Shown: positions 1 to 7,517 of the stretch, piece by piece | Layout: each line of letters begins with the position of its first letter | Numbering within the stretch: position 1 is the first letter of the stretch | Origin: Pseudomonadota bacterium | GTDB lineage: Bacteria; Desulfobacterota; Desulfovibrionia; Desulfovibrionales; Desulfovibrionaceae | Direction of reading: 5' to 3' | Length of the DNA: 43,973 nucleotides | Assembly (NCBI GenBank): GCA_023419375.1 | Contig: JAEZYD010000028.1 | Location: 1-43,973 of the forward strand | The notes under the pieces: generated by a model | What the model saw: the letters and a program-made list of their open reading frames with translations, nothing else | What the model was told of the DNA's origin: nothing | Databases searched by the model: none | Program-made: the position numbers and the translations under genes

Positions 1-132
1 CTCGACTACGAACCGTCAGTTTGGCATTCTTATGGCTGTTCACCCTTTCCCTCTCTCGGTTTGCTGTTGTCTGGTAACTCCAGCTTTACCGATTTGGGGA
101 GGGTGAACAACCTATTGGAACATTACATCTAG
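1..132 (+). other. Unassigned open frame at window edge
   Basis: A frame is open from the first base to a TAG at 130-132, so it could be the last 43 codons of a gene that begins outside the window. I do not recognise the peptide: it shows no catalytic motif, and another plus frame is also open for much of the stretch. It could equally be non-coding sequence. It is recorded only because the window cuts it. Confidence 0.15.
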
Positions 133-366
133 GTGCGCTCCCCGCGTAGAAAAACCGCCTTACGCGCTAAGGTCTTTTTGGCCGCTGACTGCGTCAGGCG
201 GGCTTTCTGTTTGGGTCATGCACACCTATGTGCACTCCCCGCACAGAAAGTCCGCCTTTCTTGTCAGCGGCCAAAAATTCTCTTAGCACCTGCATCGCTG
301 GCTTGCAGGGCAGGGGCGCTCCTGCTGACTGCGTCAGACGGATTCTTTGCTTGGGTCATGTAAGAA
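133..366. repeat. Imperfect tandem repeat with a long hairpin
   Basis: Two imperfect copies of one unit lie in tandem. Shared blocks include CTCCCCGC at 138-145 and 235-242, CTGACTGCGTCAG at 185-197 and 325-337, and a TTGGGTCATG block at 211-220 and 351-360. Inside lies a long interrupted hairpin. Its outer arms are 175-189 and 263-277, a perfect 15-base inverted repeat. The middle arms at 197-215 and 238-256 pair imperfectly, and the tip pairs 220-224 with 229-233. CTGACtgcGTCAG is itself a short inverted repeat. No gene is supported here; short open frames run across the repeat in several frames. It resembles a dispersed intergenic palindromic element, but copy number cannot be seen from one window. 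Confidence 0.6.
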
Positions 367-461
367 TGTGGCCCCCACGTGCCCGCATTCATGGCTGCAT
401 CATTATATATCCCTTGTTCGATACTACGCAGCAATGAGCGGCGCAATGGCGTACCAAAAAT

Positions 462-515
462 AAAAAGGTTGTGGGAAACTGACCTTCCGAGCGGTCAGTT
501 TCCCACAACCTTTTT
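462..515. terminator. Strong bidirectional intrinsic terminator
   Basis: A perfect 23-base inverted repeat (462-484 and 493-515) surrounds an 8-base loop. Both arms begin or end in a run of five A or T, so it could stop transcripts from either side. It lies 35 bases past the stop codon of the minus-strand carboxypeptidase gene and is most likely that operon's terminator. Confidence 0.9.
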
Positions 516-550
516 ACAACAAAACTAACTTGAATCTTTGATATTTTTTT

Positions 551-1543
551 CTAGCGTCTGTAGCCCATGGCGCGCCGGATTTTTTTGGGGTCGCCGCCGC
601 AGTCAAAGCCCGCTTCTATCAGCCGTGTTGCCATGGCATCCCTGGCATTGCGGCTTGTGCCGCCCATGACCACGGCCAGGATGCGGCTATTGCCGCGCTG
701 GGCCGTAACAATAAGATTGTAGCCCGAGGCCACAGTCCAGCCTGTTTTAAGGCCATTAACGCCGCGCACAGAGCCGAGGAGCGCGTTTGTATTGGCCATT
801 TGTCTGTTCCTGTGGGTAAAAACGCGGGTGCTGTGAAATTTTTGCGCGCCGGGGTGGGCGCGTAGATACGCTCGGGTAAGGCTGGCAATATCGCGGGGGG
901 TGGAGCGTTGCCCGGCGGCGGGCAGGCCCGTGGGATTTTTGAATTCCGTGCGGTTCAAGCCCAGCCCTTTGGCTTTTTGATTCATGGCGCGCACGAATTG
1001 CCGCTCGTTGCCAGCTACACGCAGGGCAAGCGCGGTAATGGCGTCATTGCCGGATGCAACGGCAGCCCCGGTGAGCAACTGCCTGACCGCCACGCGCTCC
1101 CCATTGCGGAGGTGCATGGACGAGCCGCCCACAGTGGACGCGGCAGGCGTGATGCGGATTTTTTCGTCAAGGCTCAGCCGGTTGGCGCTGACGGCATCCA
1201 TGGTCAGGAACATGGACATCACCTTGGTGAGCGATGCAGGCGGGATGGACATGTCGGCGTTTTTTTCAAAAAGCACCTTGCCCGTATCCATGTTGACCAA
1301 AATGGCCGCGCGCACGCCTCGGGCTGCATGAGATTCTGTTGCGCCTGCAAGCAGAGTGACGCATAGGGCGCAAAAAAGAATGCTGAATACCGCCACACGC
1401 CGCAAGCAGCCCAGAGTTGACGGCGCAAACGCCGCATTGCGGGGTTTGCTGTCTTGCGGAAGTCTGCCGGGCTGTAGCCTGCCGGGCTGATCGCCGGGAG
1501 CAAGCCTGCCAAAACCGGAATATATGGTGTCTATCTTATCCAT
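551..1543 (-). CDS. D-alanyl-D-alanine carboxypeptidase (peptidase S11 family)
   Basis: A penicillin-binding-type serine peptidase that trims the terminal D-alanine of peptidoglycan stem peptides in the periplasm. All three active-site motifs are visible: SLTK (nucleophile Ser104, Lys107), SGN (about 164-166) and KTG (about 266-268). At 330 residues it has only a short tail after KTG, so the C-terminal beta domain of PBP5-type enzymes appears to be missing. A hydrophobic signal or anchor segment lies at about residues 48-67, behind an unusually long, proline- and arginine-rich N-terminal stretch. I chose the ATG at 1543 because it overlaps the stop codon of the upstream gene (ATGGATAA), implying translational coupling; an open frame extends further upstream but would lie inside that gene. 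A later non-ATG start close to the signal peptide is possible. Confidence 0.9.
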   Translation of the reverse strand: MDKIDTIYSGFGRLAPGDQPGRLQPGRLPQDSKPRNAAFAPSTLGCLRRVAVFSILFCALCVTLLAGATESHAARGVRAAILVNMDTGKVLFEKNADMSIPPASLTKVMSMFLTMDAVSANRLSLDEKIRITPAASTVGGSSMHLRNGERVAVRQLLTGAAVASGNDAITALALRVAGNERQFVRAMNQKAKGLGLNRTEFKNPTGLPAAGQRSTPRDIASLTRAYLRAHPGAQKFHSTRVFTHRNRQMANTNALLGSVRGVNGLKTGWTVASGYNLIVTAQRGNSRILAVVMGGTSRNARDAMATRLIEAGFDCGGDPKKIRRAMGYRR

Positions 1544-2642
1544 TGTGCCTATAGGTGCGGTTGCCTTCTTCCACTGCCTGAATGGCAAATGCCAGCAGCA
1601 CAGGGCCCACAATAAGGCCTACCGGCCCAAAACTCGCCAACCCACAAAGTATGGCGATGATCAATACAAAGAACGGGGCCTTGATGCCCTGCTGCAAAAA
1701 GAGCGGACGCAGGATGTTATCCACGCCAGCTACCACCACAACTCCCCAAAGGGCCAGGCCCACTGCGGCCATGCTGTTGCCCGTGAACCAGAGCGAAAGG
1801 CAAAGCGGCACCCACACTATGGCCGTGCCAATGGCGGGAATGGGGGCCACGAGCGTGGCAAGCAGGCCCCAGAATGCCGGCTGGCGTACCCCTGCAAAGG
1901 CAAAGGCGATGCCGCACAAAATGCCCTGCGCCGCAGCCACCAGCACAATGCCCAGCAGAATGCCCCGCAATGCCCGGTGGATGGCAGCCGTAAAGCGGCA
2001 GAGCATTGCTTGCGGTATGTGGAATATCCTGCCGGAAATTTTGCGGATGTGGCGGGCATAGGTGGTAAAGATCACCGTGAGCGTAAAGAACAGAAAGCTC
2101 GTCCACAGCACGGTCATGGTGCCGCCGAGAAAATCCATGCTTCGGCTCAAAAGCAGGCTCATGGCATCGCCAAAAAAGGCATCCAGTTTTTGCAGAAAGT
2201 CGCTGACCATCTTTTCCACGCGCGGATATTCTGCAAGGCTTAGCCGCCATTGCTGAATATTGGCCACCCATTCGGGCGGCAACTGAAAGTTGTTGGCTTG
2301 CAGCTCGCGCAGGCGCGCAAAACCAGCCGCAGCCTGCGGCGTCACCAGCAGGGCGAGCATGGCTATGGGAATTAGTATGGAAGAGAGGAGAGTGGTTATG
2401 TACGCATAGAGGGGCAGGCTGCTTGAAAGACTAAGCCGGAATTTACGCCAGCGGGGGCCGCCCCGGGTTTTTTCAAGGCGTTTGCGCCAGATTCGGCCCT
2501 TCATTTGTAGTGTCCGGTAAAGCGGCAACGAAAGGCATGACAGGCAGGCAGCCATGAATATGGTCACCGGATTGTGCCAGAGCAGCATATACAGCGCGAG
2601 CGCGGCCAAGAGGTAAAGCAGACGCGGCAGCGTTAGAGTCAT
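1536..2642 (-). CDS. AI-2E transporter family membrane protein
   Basis: A polytopic inner-membrane protein of about 368 residues with the layout of the AI-2E transporter family (PF01594; YdiK/PerM-like). There are hydrophobic segments near the N-terminus, a central soluble stretch following a membrane helix, and several helices in the C-terminal half with Gly/Pro-rich loops. The family is named after an autoinducer-2 exporter, but members include ion antiporters and proteins of unknown cargo, so the substrate is not assigned. The ATG at 2642 is chosen because hydrophobic family-like sequence starts there. The open frame upstream is low-complexity, Arg/Ala-rich and unlike a membrane protein. 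Its stop overlaps the start of the carboxypeptidase gene by 8 bases, so the two form an operon. Confidence 0.8.
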   Translation of the reverse strand: MTLTLPRLLYLLAALALYMLLWHNPVTIFMAACLSCLSLPLYRTLQMKGRIWRKRLEKTRGGPRWRKFRLSLSSSLPLYAYITTLLSSILIPIAMLALLVTPQAAAGFARLRELQANNFQLPPEWVANIQQWRLSLAEYPRVEKMVSDFLQKLDAFFGDAMSLLLSRSMDFLGGTMTVLWTSFLFFTLTVIFTTYARHIRKISGRIFHIPQAMLCRFTAAIHRALRGILLGIVLVAAAQGILCGIAFAFAGVRQPAFWGLLATLVAPIPAIGTAIVWVPLCLSLWFTGNSMAAVGLALWGVVVVAGVDNILRPLFLQQGIKAPFFVLIIAILCGLASFGPVGLIVGPVLLAFAIQAVEEGNRTYRHNG

Positions 2643-3010
2643 AGTAGGCCTTGGGTTGTGTAGGCGCGGCTTTTTACCTGCGCCGGAACGTTGGAACGCG
2701 CAAGAGTAGCAAAAGCGGGCGGGGTCTGCCAAGAGGCGCAATGGTATAAATACGCCCGCGCGGGTCTGGGCTGGCAGCCATGCGGCATATGCCAGTGCGC
2801 CATCGGCGCGGCGGCCCGACCGGAAAGTTATTGTCAGGCGCGCTCCGCCGCCCTGCGGTTGTGCAGAGAGGCCGGAGCGCGCCATGTGGTCGCACTGCGG
2901 TATGTTTGCGCGTTGACGCGCTGCGGAAAATACATCTGGGATAAAGCCGTTGCCGCAAAGCCAGAAAGGCGCGGCGTCGGCTGGTGGAGACCAGGGCAGC
3001 AGCCCCGGCC
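2643..3010. other. Intergenic, no gene seen
   Basis: This GC-rich gap lies between the greA stop and the AI-2E-family gene start, both on the minus strand. Frames are open in several directions but none has a ribosome binding site or recognisable protein. Small hairpins can be drawn at 2908-2921 (GCGCG/CGCGC) and 2981-2994 (CTGGT/ACCAG), neither with a T-run. I see no convincing promoter for the downstream operon. Confidence 0.5.
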
Positions 3011-3508
3011 CTAGTTCAGCACGTTGCTGCCTTTAAAGCTGATGTTGATCACTTCGTAGGTAACGCGGCCACGCGGAATATCCACGGTCACTTCATCGCC
3101 TACTTCGCGGCCCAGCAGGGCCTGGCCCACAGGGGAAAGGAACGAGATGGAGCCCTTGGCGGGGTCGGCCTCGTCGGGGCCGAGAATTGTGAAGGAGCGT
3201 GCTTCGCCGCTGTCCACATCTTCAACCTCAACCGTAGAACCAAAGATGACCTTGTCGCCCTTCAGGGAATCAAGATCAACGACCTGATAGAGCGCCATGC
3301 GCGATTCAATGTATTTGATGCGGGCTTCAGCCATGCCCTGACGTTCCCGCGCGGCGTCGTACCCGGCGTTTTCTCGCAGGTCGCCTTCTTCACGGGCTTC
3401 TTTGATGGCCTGGATGATGGCGGGCCGTTCGCTCTTCAGGCGGGCCAGTTCGTCTTCCAGCTTTTTGTAGCCTTGCACGGAAATGGGGATGCTTGTCATG
3501 GTTGCCAT
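3011..3508 (-). CDS. greA: Transcription elongation factor GreA
   Basis: GreA enters the RNA polymerase secondary channel and stimulates cleavage of backtracked transcripts. The 165-residue protein has the two expected parts: an N-terminal antiparallel coiled coil (about residues 10-80) carrying the acidic tip sequence around EEGDLRENAGYDAA, and a C-terminal FKBP-like domain ending in the typical GREVGDEVTVDIPRG stretch. The first ATG at 3508 is preferred because GAGGT lies 6 bases upstream; a second ATG three codons on is less well spaced. The gene stands alone on the minus strand. A strong terminator lies between its likely promoter and its ribosome binding site (separate entries), suggesting control by premature termination. 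Confidence 0.97.
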   Translation of the reverse strand: MATMTSIPISVQGYKKLEDELARLKSERPAIIQAIKEAREEGDLRENAGYDAARERQGMAEARIKYIESRMALYQVVDLDSLKGDKVIFGSTVEVEDVDSGEARSFTILGPDEADPAKGSISFLSPVGQALLGREVGDEVTVDIPRGRVTYEVINISFKGSNVLN

Positions 3509-3526
3509 AATCTGACCTCACAAACG

Positions 3527-3558
3527 AAAAAAAAGCGCCGCTGCCCAGGCAGCGGAGC
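3527..3558 (-). terminator. Terminator in the greA leader (attenuator candidate)
   Basis: Read on the minus strand, an 8-bp GC-rich stem (3555-3548 with 3545-3538, 2-base loop) plus two more base pairs beyond one mismatch is followed by eight T (3534-3527). This is a classical intrinsic terminator. No gene lies upstream on this strand, since the neighbour is divergent. It ends only 18 bases before the greA start codon, so it should act on the greA leader itself. Confidence 0.85.
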
Positions 3559-3661
3559 AAGCAATGGGGGGTATTTTCCGAAAAAAAGGCTGCACGGGCC
3601 GCAGCGATTGTGCGCTAAACCCGGCTGTGTTAACCGGGGAATTCTCCGTAACAGCAAGTAC

Positions 3662-3690
3662 ACCCTACCTACTGGGCGCAAAACGGTCAA
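3662..3690 (-). promoter_or_regulatory. Candidate sigma-70 promoter for greA
   Basis: On the minus strand TTGACC (3690-3685) is followed after 17 bases by TAGGGT (3667-3662). The -35 box is good and the -10 box is weak (4 of 6). Transcription from here would give a leader of roughly 145 bases before greA that contains the terminator at 3558-3527. The assignment is from box match and spacing only. Confidence 0.4.
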
Positions 3691-3896
3691 GCCCCGAAGC
3701 GCGCGGGCTGGGGAAGCCCAGCCCAGCCTATGCGTAATGTCATGTAATCGACATGAGGTTCAGGCTTGCGCGGCAGTGAGCCTGCGTATATGTTGGACTT
3801 GCGCCCAACGCGGCAGGCGCTTGCGCCAGCATGGCAGAGCTGCGTAAAACGCTTGGTTTGAGCGGCATATAACAACTGTATGAACAACGGCAGACT

Positions 3897-5459
3897 ATGA
3901 AAAAATATTTGCGTTATCTTGGGTCAGCGCTTGTCACGGCGGTGTTTTTTCTGGCCGTGTACCTTTTGTACCATAAGCTTAAAAGTTACAGTATAGCCCA
4001 GATTCGCGAAAGCATAAGCCAGATATCACACGGGCGGATTCTCTTCTCGCTGCTGCTGATGGTGGTCAATTACATCATTCTTGTGGGCTACGACTGGCTG
4101 GCGCTCAAGGCCATTCACAAAACCCTGCCTTTGCCCCGCGTGGGGCTTGTTTCTTTTGTGGGGCAGGCTGTCAGCTATAACTTTGGCGCGCTGCTGGGCG
4201 GCACCAGCGTGCGTTACCGCTTTTATTCAGCCTGGGGTTTTTCTCTGGCAGAGATTGTGCGTCTGGTGCTGATGCTGGCGGTCACATTCTGGGTGGGCGC
4301 TCTGGGACTGTGCGGGCTGATTTTTATCATAAGCCCGCCTGCCATTCCTGATGATCTGCTGGCAAAAATGCCCATGACAGATGTGCGCATTCTGGGCGTG
4401 GTGCTGCTGCTTATTGCCTGCTCCTACCTGATTTTGTGCTGTACCGTGCGCAAGCCCGTACATCTGTTTGGCAAGGAATTTGTCTTTCCGCCGCCGCACA
4501 TCGCCTTTGCCCAGGCCCTTGTGGCCGGGGTGGATATTATCGCCGCAGCGGGCTGCATGTACGTGCTGCTGCCCGGCAACATGGGCATATCATTTCTTGA
4601 TTTTCTGCCAAGCTATCTCATGGCCCAGGTGGCCGTGGTGCTCACGCACATCCCCGGCGGGGTTGGTGTTTTTGAGCTTGTCATTCTGCACCTTACCCAT
4701 ACAACGCAGGCGCAGGCCGTATTTGCGGCGGTGCTGCTGTTCCGCATCATTTACTTTATCATTCCGCTGCTGGCAGCCGCATTGCTGCTGGCTGTTTACG
4801 AGGTGCGCCAGCGCAGCGACATGCTGCGCGAAACTGGCCGCTGGCTTTCCGTACTCTCGCATTCCATTTCTGCCTATATGGTTTTTGCAGCGGGCGTGAT
4901 TCTGCTTGTCTGCGCCATGCTCCCGCCCGGCAAGCATATGCTGCACGCCTTGCGCAGCATGATTCCTTACGAGGCGCTGGCTGTGGGGCATTTTCTCACG
5001 GCTATTTCGGGCGCCATGCTGCTCTTTGTTTCATACGGCCTTGAGCGGCGGCAGTCGCGCGGATTCCAGATGGCGGTGCTGTGTCTCTGCCTGGGGATTG
5101 CGGGAGCCCTGCTCAACGGTTTTTCATGGATCACCGCATCCATGGTCAGTATTGTGCTGCTGACTGTGTGCATGGCCCGACGGCGGTTTTACCGTTCCTC
5201 CTTTTTCTGGGAAGAACCCATCCCTGCCTACTGGCTGTTCGGTGCTATGGGCGTGCTGGCCTTGATGGCCTTTATTGCCTGGGCGCTTTATCATCCCTCG
5301 TGGAATAAGGCCGCTGCCTGGGGTTTTGACCGCCCGCACATGGCGGCGCAAACATTGCTTGATTTTCTTGGCATTGCCGTGGGGCTGGCAGCTGGCTGGT
5401 TGTGGCGCGTTGCCTTGCGATTGCGCGCCCGGCGGCAAAAGGCCGCGCATCACGGATAG
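3897..5459 (+). CDS. MprF/YbhN-type membrane protein (lysylphosphatidylglycerol synthase TM region)
   Basis: A 520-residue, very hydrophobic protein with about a dozen or more membrane segments. The first 300 residues match the UPF0104/YbhN and MprF flippase-type transmembrane domain (PF03706): a positively charged start, then conserved-looking stretches such as SYNFGALLGGTSVRYRFY (about residues 102-119) and the HIPGGVGVFELVIL region (about 250-263). MprF proteins flip lipids across the inner membrane and carry a cytoplasmic aminoacyltransferase domain at the C-terminus. Here the C-terminal 200 residues are further membrane helices, so this is a stand-alone flippase-like protein without the synthase. 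Its lipid substrate is unknown. The ATG at 3897 has only a weak ribosome binding site. It is divergent from greA. Confidence 0.8.
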   Translation: MKKYLRYLGSALVTAVFFLAVYLLYHKLKSYSIAQIRESISQISHGRILFSLLLMVVNYIILVGYDWLALKAIHKTLPLPRVGLVSFVGQAVSYNFGALLGGTSVRYRFYSAWGFSLAEIVRLVLMLAVTFWVGALGLCGLIFIISPPAIPDDLLAKMPMTDVRILGVVLLLIACSYLILCCTVRKPVHLFGKEFVFPPPHIAFAQALVAGVDIIAAAGCMYVLLPGNMGISFLDFLPSYLMAQVAVVLTHIPGGVGVFELVILHLTHTTQAQAVFAAVLLFRIIYFIIPLLAAALLLAVYEVRQRSDMLRETGRWLSVLSHSISAYMVFAAGVILLVCAMLPPGKHMLHALRSMIPYEALAVGHFLTAISGAMLLFVSYGLERRQSRGFQMAVLCLCLGIAGALLNGFSWITASMVSIVLLTVCMARRRFYRSSFFWEEPIPAYWLFGAMGVLALMAFIAWALYHPSWNKAAAWGFDRPHMAAQTLLDFLGIAVGLAAGWLWRVALRLRARRQKAAHHG

Positions 5460-5503
5460 CGCGTTGAGCGCATCTCGTTATTGCAGTGTGTTTTATTAAG
5501 GAT

Positions 5504-5538
5504 GAGGCCTTCCGTGCTGACGGAGGGCCTCTTCTTTG
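5504..5538 (+). terminator. Intrinsic terminator after the MprF-like gene
   Basis: GAGGCCTTCCGT (5504-5515) pairs with ACGGAGGGCCTC (5520-5531) around a 4-base loop, with one G-T pair, followed by TTCTTTG. It lies 44 bases past the stop of the membrane protein gene. It also faces the end of the minus-strand kinase-like gene. Confidence 0.8.
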
Positions 5539-5629
5539 TAAACGGCTTGCTGATGGGGTGGGTAGGAATGTCTGCGCCTGTCTGCACGAATCTGATTGCG
5601 TGGAGCATATCTGCGCCTTGCGGCGCGGA

Positions 5630-6532
5630 CTAGATGGATGCAGCAGAAAGAGTGGTCGGCCATGCTGAGCGCGCACTGCGCATGGCTTGTGGCAGCATTT
5701 CAATCAGTTCGCCAATCTGGGTGCCGGGGTTGGGCGCGCAAAGCTGCGCCAGCAACCTCGCCATGCGGGCCGCCGCCGTACAGGCTTCGTCCATTGCCGC
5801 GCCGCCGCACAAAAAAGCCGTTGCAAGCCCTGTCACCAGATCGCCTGTGCCGCCAATGCATTCCATGGCCGGAACCGAAGGCGCGTCCACCGTGGCGATC
5901 ACGCGGCCATCCACGACAATGTAATCTTTTGATCCCTTGATAATCAGATTTTTCGGGCAGTTGCCGTGCTCAAGAGCGCGTTGCAAAAGCGGCGGCACGT
6001 CATCCTCGCGCGCCAGCAGAAAACCCCTCGTATAAAAGGGGTGAGGGGCTTTTTCATCTGCCAGAAAGGCCAGCTCGCCCAGATCCGGCGTAAAAAGGTC
6101 GTAGGCATCGGCATAACCGCTCATTTTTGCCACATACATAAAGCCCGCGTCTGCCACCATTACTGGCGGCACGGCAAGGGCCTGCGTGGCCATGAGCACC
6201 CGGTTGTGCCAATCCTGATCAGGAAAAAGATAATGAAAGGTCAGCCCCGCGGGGGCAATGCCCGCCAGGTTCTGTTCCAGCCATGCGTAAATGGCGCGGC
6301 TGCCCGCGCCGGAACCAGGGTCGCCCGCCAGCAGCAGACGCGGCGGCGCAATGCCCAGCTCCCGGCAGGCAAGAATGGCTGTGGCGGCAAGTGCCGCAGT
6401 GCCGCGCTGCACGGGCACGGCCTGACCATCAGGCAGGTGGAGCAGGCCGCCAGCGACGGTGCTTTCGCCCTCAAGGCCAGCAGGGCAGAGGGCAAAATCC
6501 GGGTCGGGCAGGGTTCCTGCTATGCACCACAT
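5630..6532 (-). CDS. Carbohydrate kinase-like protein (NAD(P)H-hydrate dehydratase-like fold)
   Basis: A 300-residue protein with ribokinase-fold features. A Gly-rich stretch (AGDPGSGAGSRAIY) lies near residue 65, a TPDLGELAFL segment corresponds in position to the TPHPGE-type motif of NnrD proteins, and IKGSKDYIVVDGR is followed by the phosphate-binding/catalytic GGTGD near residue 235. NnrD repairs hydrated NAD(P)H. Here the gene is the last of a run with yedE, yedF and a DUF3343 gene and overlaps the DUF3343 gene by 13 bases, so a role tied to selenium or sulfur handling is possible but unproven. The start at 6532 has GGAGG eight bases upstream. The exact substrate is not assigned. Confidence 0.65.
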   Translation of the reverse strand: MWCIAGTLPDPDFALCPAGLEGESTVAGGLLHLPDGQAVPVQRGTAALAATAILACRELGIAPPRLLLAGDPGSGAGSRAIYAWLEQNLAGIAPAGLTFHYLFPDQDWHNRVLMATQALAVPPVMVADAGFMYVAKMSGYADAYDLFTPDLGELAFLADEKAPHPFYTRGFLLAREDDVPPLLQRALEHGNCPKNLIIKGSKDYIVVDGRVIATVDAPSVPAMECIGGTGDLVTGLATAFLCGGAAMDEACTAAARMARLLAQLCAPNPGTQIGELIEMLPQAMRSARSAWPTTLSAASI

Positions 6533-7146
6533 GCGACTTGCCTCCGCAGTTCTTCAAAGGCCTTTTGCAGGCTGTAGCAGCAGAGGGTCTGCCCCAAGGT
6601 CAGGGGGTCAGGGGCTTCATCAAGGCGCAGGCCGCACAGCCGATGCGCCACCCACGGCACATCGGGGCAGCCGCCGCCCGAAATATTCACAATGCGCCCG
6701 TCAGCAGCATCAAGGGTAATTTTCATGTTGGCGGCGCGCACCATCAGCCAGCGGTCATCCAGATGTTTTATCTGAAACAGGGACACTGGCTCCAGCAGCA
6801 CATCGTGGGCGCTGACCACCTGACTGGGCGCAAGACCCTCCCGCTCCAGAGCATCCAGAACGCGCGCCTGACTCACCAGTTCAAAAACAACCACCATGTC
6901 GCAACCTGTGCGCAGTTCCGGCGGCGGCCCCTTTACTTCCACATCCAGCCCGGCCTTGCGCAGCAGACGCTCGGCGCGGATAACCTCGCCTGTGTGGTCA
7001 AAAACCAGCAGGCCCCGATCATTGCAGCCGCGTTTGCCGCCGCCGCGAGAATCCATATCCGAGCCATTGTCGCCGGGAGAAAACAGGCCGCGCAGTTTTT
7101 GCGCAAAGCCATGCAGCAGGCTGGTCTGAGAACTATTCTGCTTCAT
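6520..7146 (-). CDS. DUF3343-containing protein, probable Se/S carrier
   Basis: A 208-residue protein. Residues about 40-115 look like the small DUF3343 domain: GLLVFDHTGEVIRAERLLRK, then a GPPPELRTGCDMVVVF segment with a single Cys and a short alpha/beta pattern. DUF3343 proteins often sit beside YedE and YedF and are described as putative selenium or sulfur carriers. The C-terminal half contains NISGGGCPDVPWVAHRLCG and CCYSLQKAFEELRRQ, a second Cys-rich part that I cannot place in a family. The ATG at 7146 has GGGAG nearby upstream. It lies 150 bases after yedF and overlaps the kinase-like gene. Confidence 0.7.
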   Translation of the reverse strand: MKQNSSQTSLLHGFAQKLRGLFSPGDNGSDMDSRGGGKRGCNDRGLLVFDHTGEVIRAERLLRKAGLDVEVKGPPPELRTGCDMVVVFELVSQARVLDALEREGLAPSQVVSAHDVLLEPVSLFQIKHLDDRWLMVRAANMKITLDAADGRIVNISGGGCPDVPWVAHRLCGLRLDEAPDPLTLGQTLCCYSLQKAFEELRRQVACGA

Positions 7147-7298
7147 GATTTCTCCCGAAAGGTCTGGTTCGCGGATACGTTGCAGCGGTCATGGCGAGGC
7201 TGGGGAATGGCAGCTTACCTGTGTCCTTTTTGATCTTGGCGGCAACGGCGGCGCGGGCGTTTTTGCTCATCCGCGCCGCCAGTCCCCCAATCTGACTG

Positions 7299-7517
7299 TT
7301 AATCCTTGCGGATGTCTATGCGCGTTATACCTTCGCCTTCTTCATTCGTGCTGACGGTAAATCCCCGGTTACGGGCAGCGCGGCTGACATTCTCAAGGCT
7401 GGCGTCGTTATCCACCAATACGCTGAAAGGCCCCTGTTCATCAGCCTTGGCAGCGGTAAGAAACATGAGTACGGGCTGCGGGCAGGAAAGCCCCCTGGTG
7501 TCGATGGTGGTAGACAT
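7299..7517 (-). CDS. yedF: YedF/TusA-family sulfurtransferase-like protein
   Basis: A 72-residue TusA/SirA-like protein. The CPxP signature is present as LSCPQPVL near residue 10, its cysteine being the sulfur- or selenium-carrying residue in this family, followed by the small beta-alpha-beta domain (FSVLVDNDASLENVSRAARNRG). YedF proteins next to YedE are associated with selenium metabolism. The ATG at 7517 is preferred because it overlaps the yedE stop as TAATG and has AGAGAGG upstream; the longer open frame begins inside yedE. The tight overlap implies coupled translation with yedE. Confidence 0.85.
   Translation of the reverse strand: MSTTIDTRGLSCPQPVLMFLTAAKADEQGPFSVLVDNDASLENVSRAARNRGFTVSTNEEGEGITRIDIRKD

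Noticed and set aside
133..446. Short frames in the repeat region near the window start
   Set aside because: They run across an inverted-repeat structure in several frames with no ribosome binding site.
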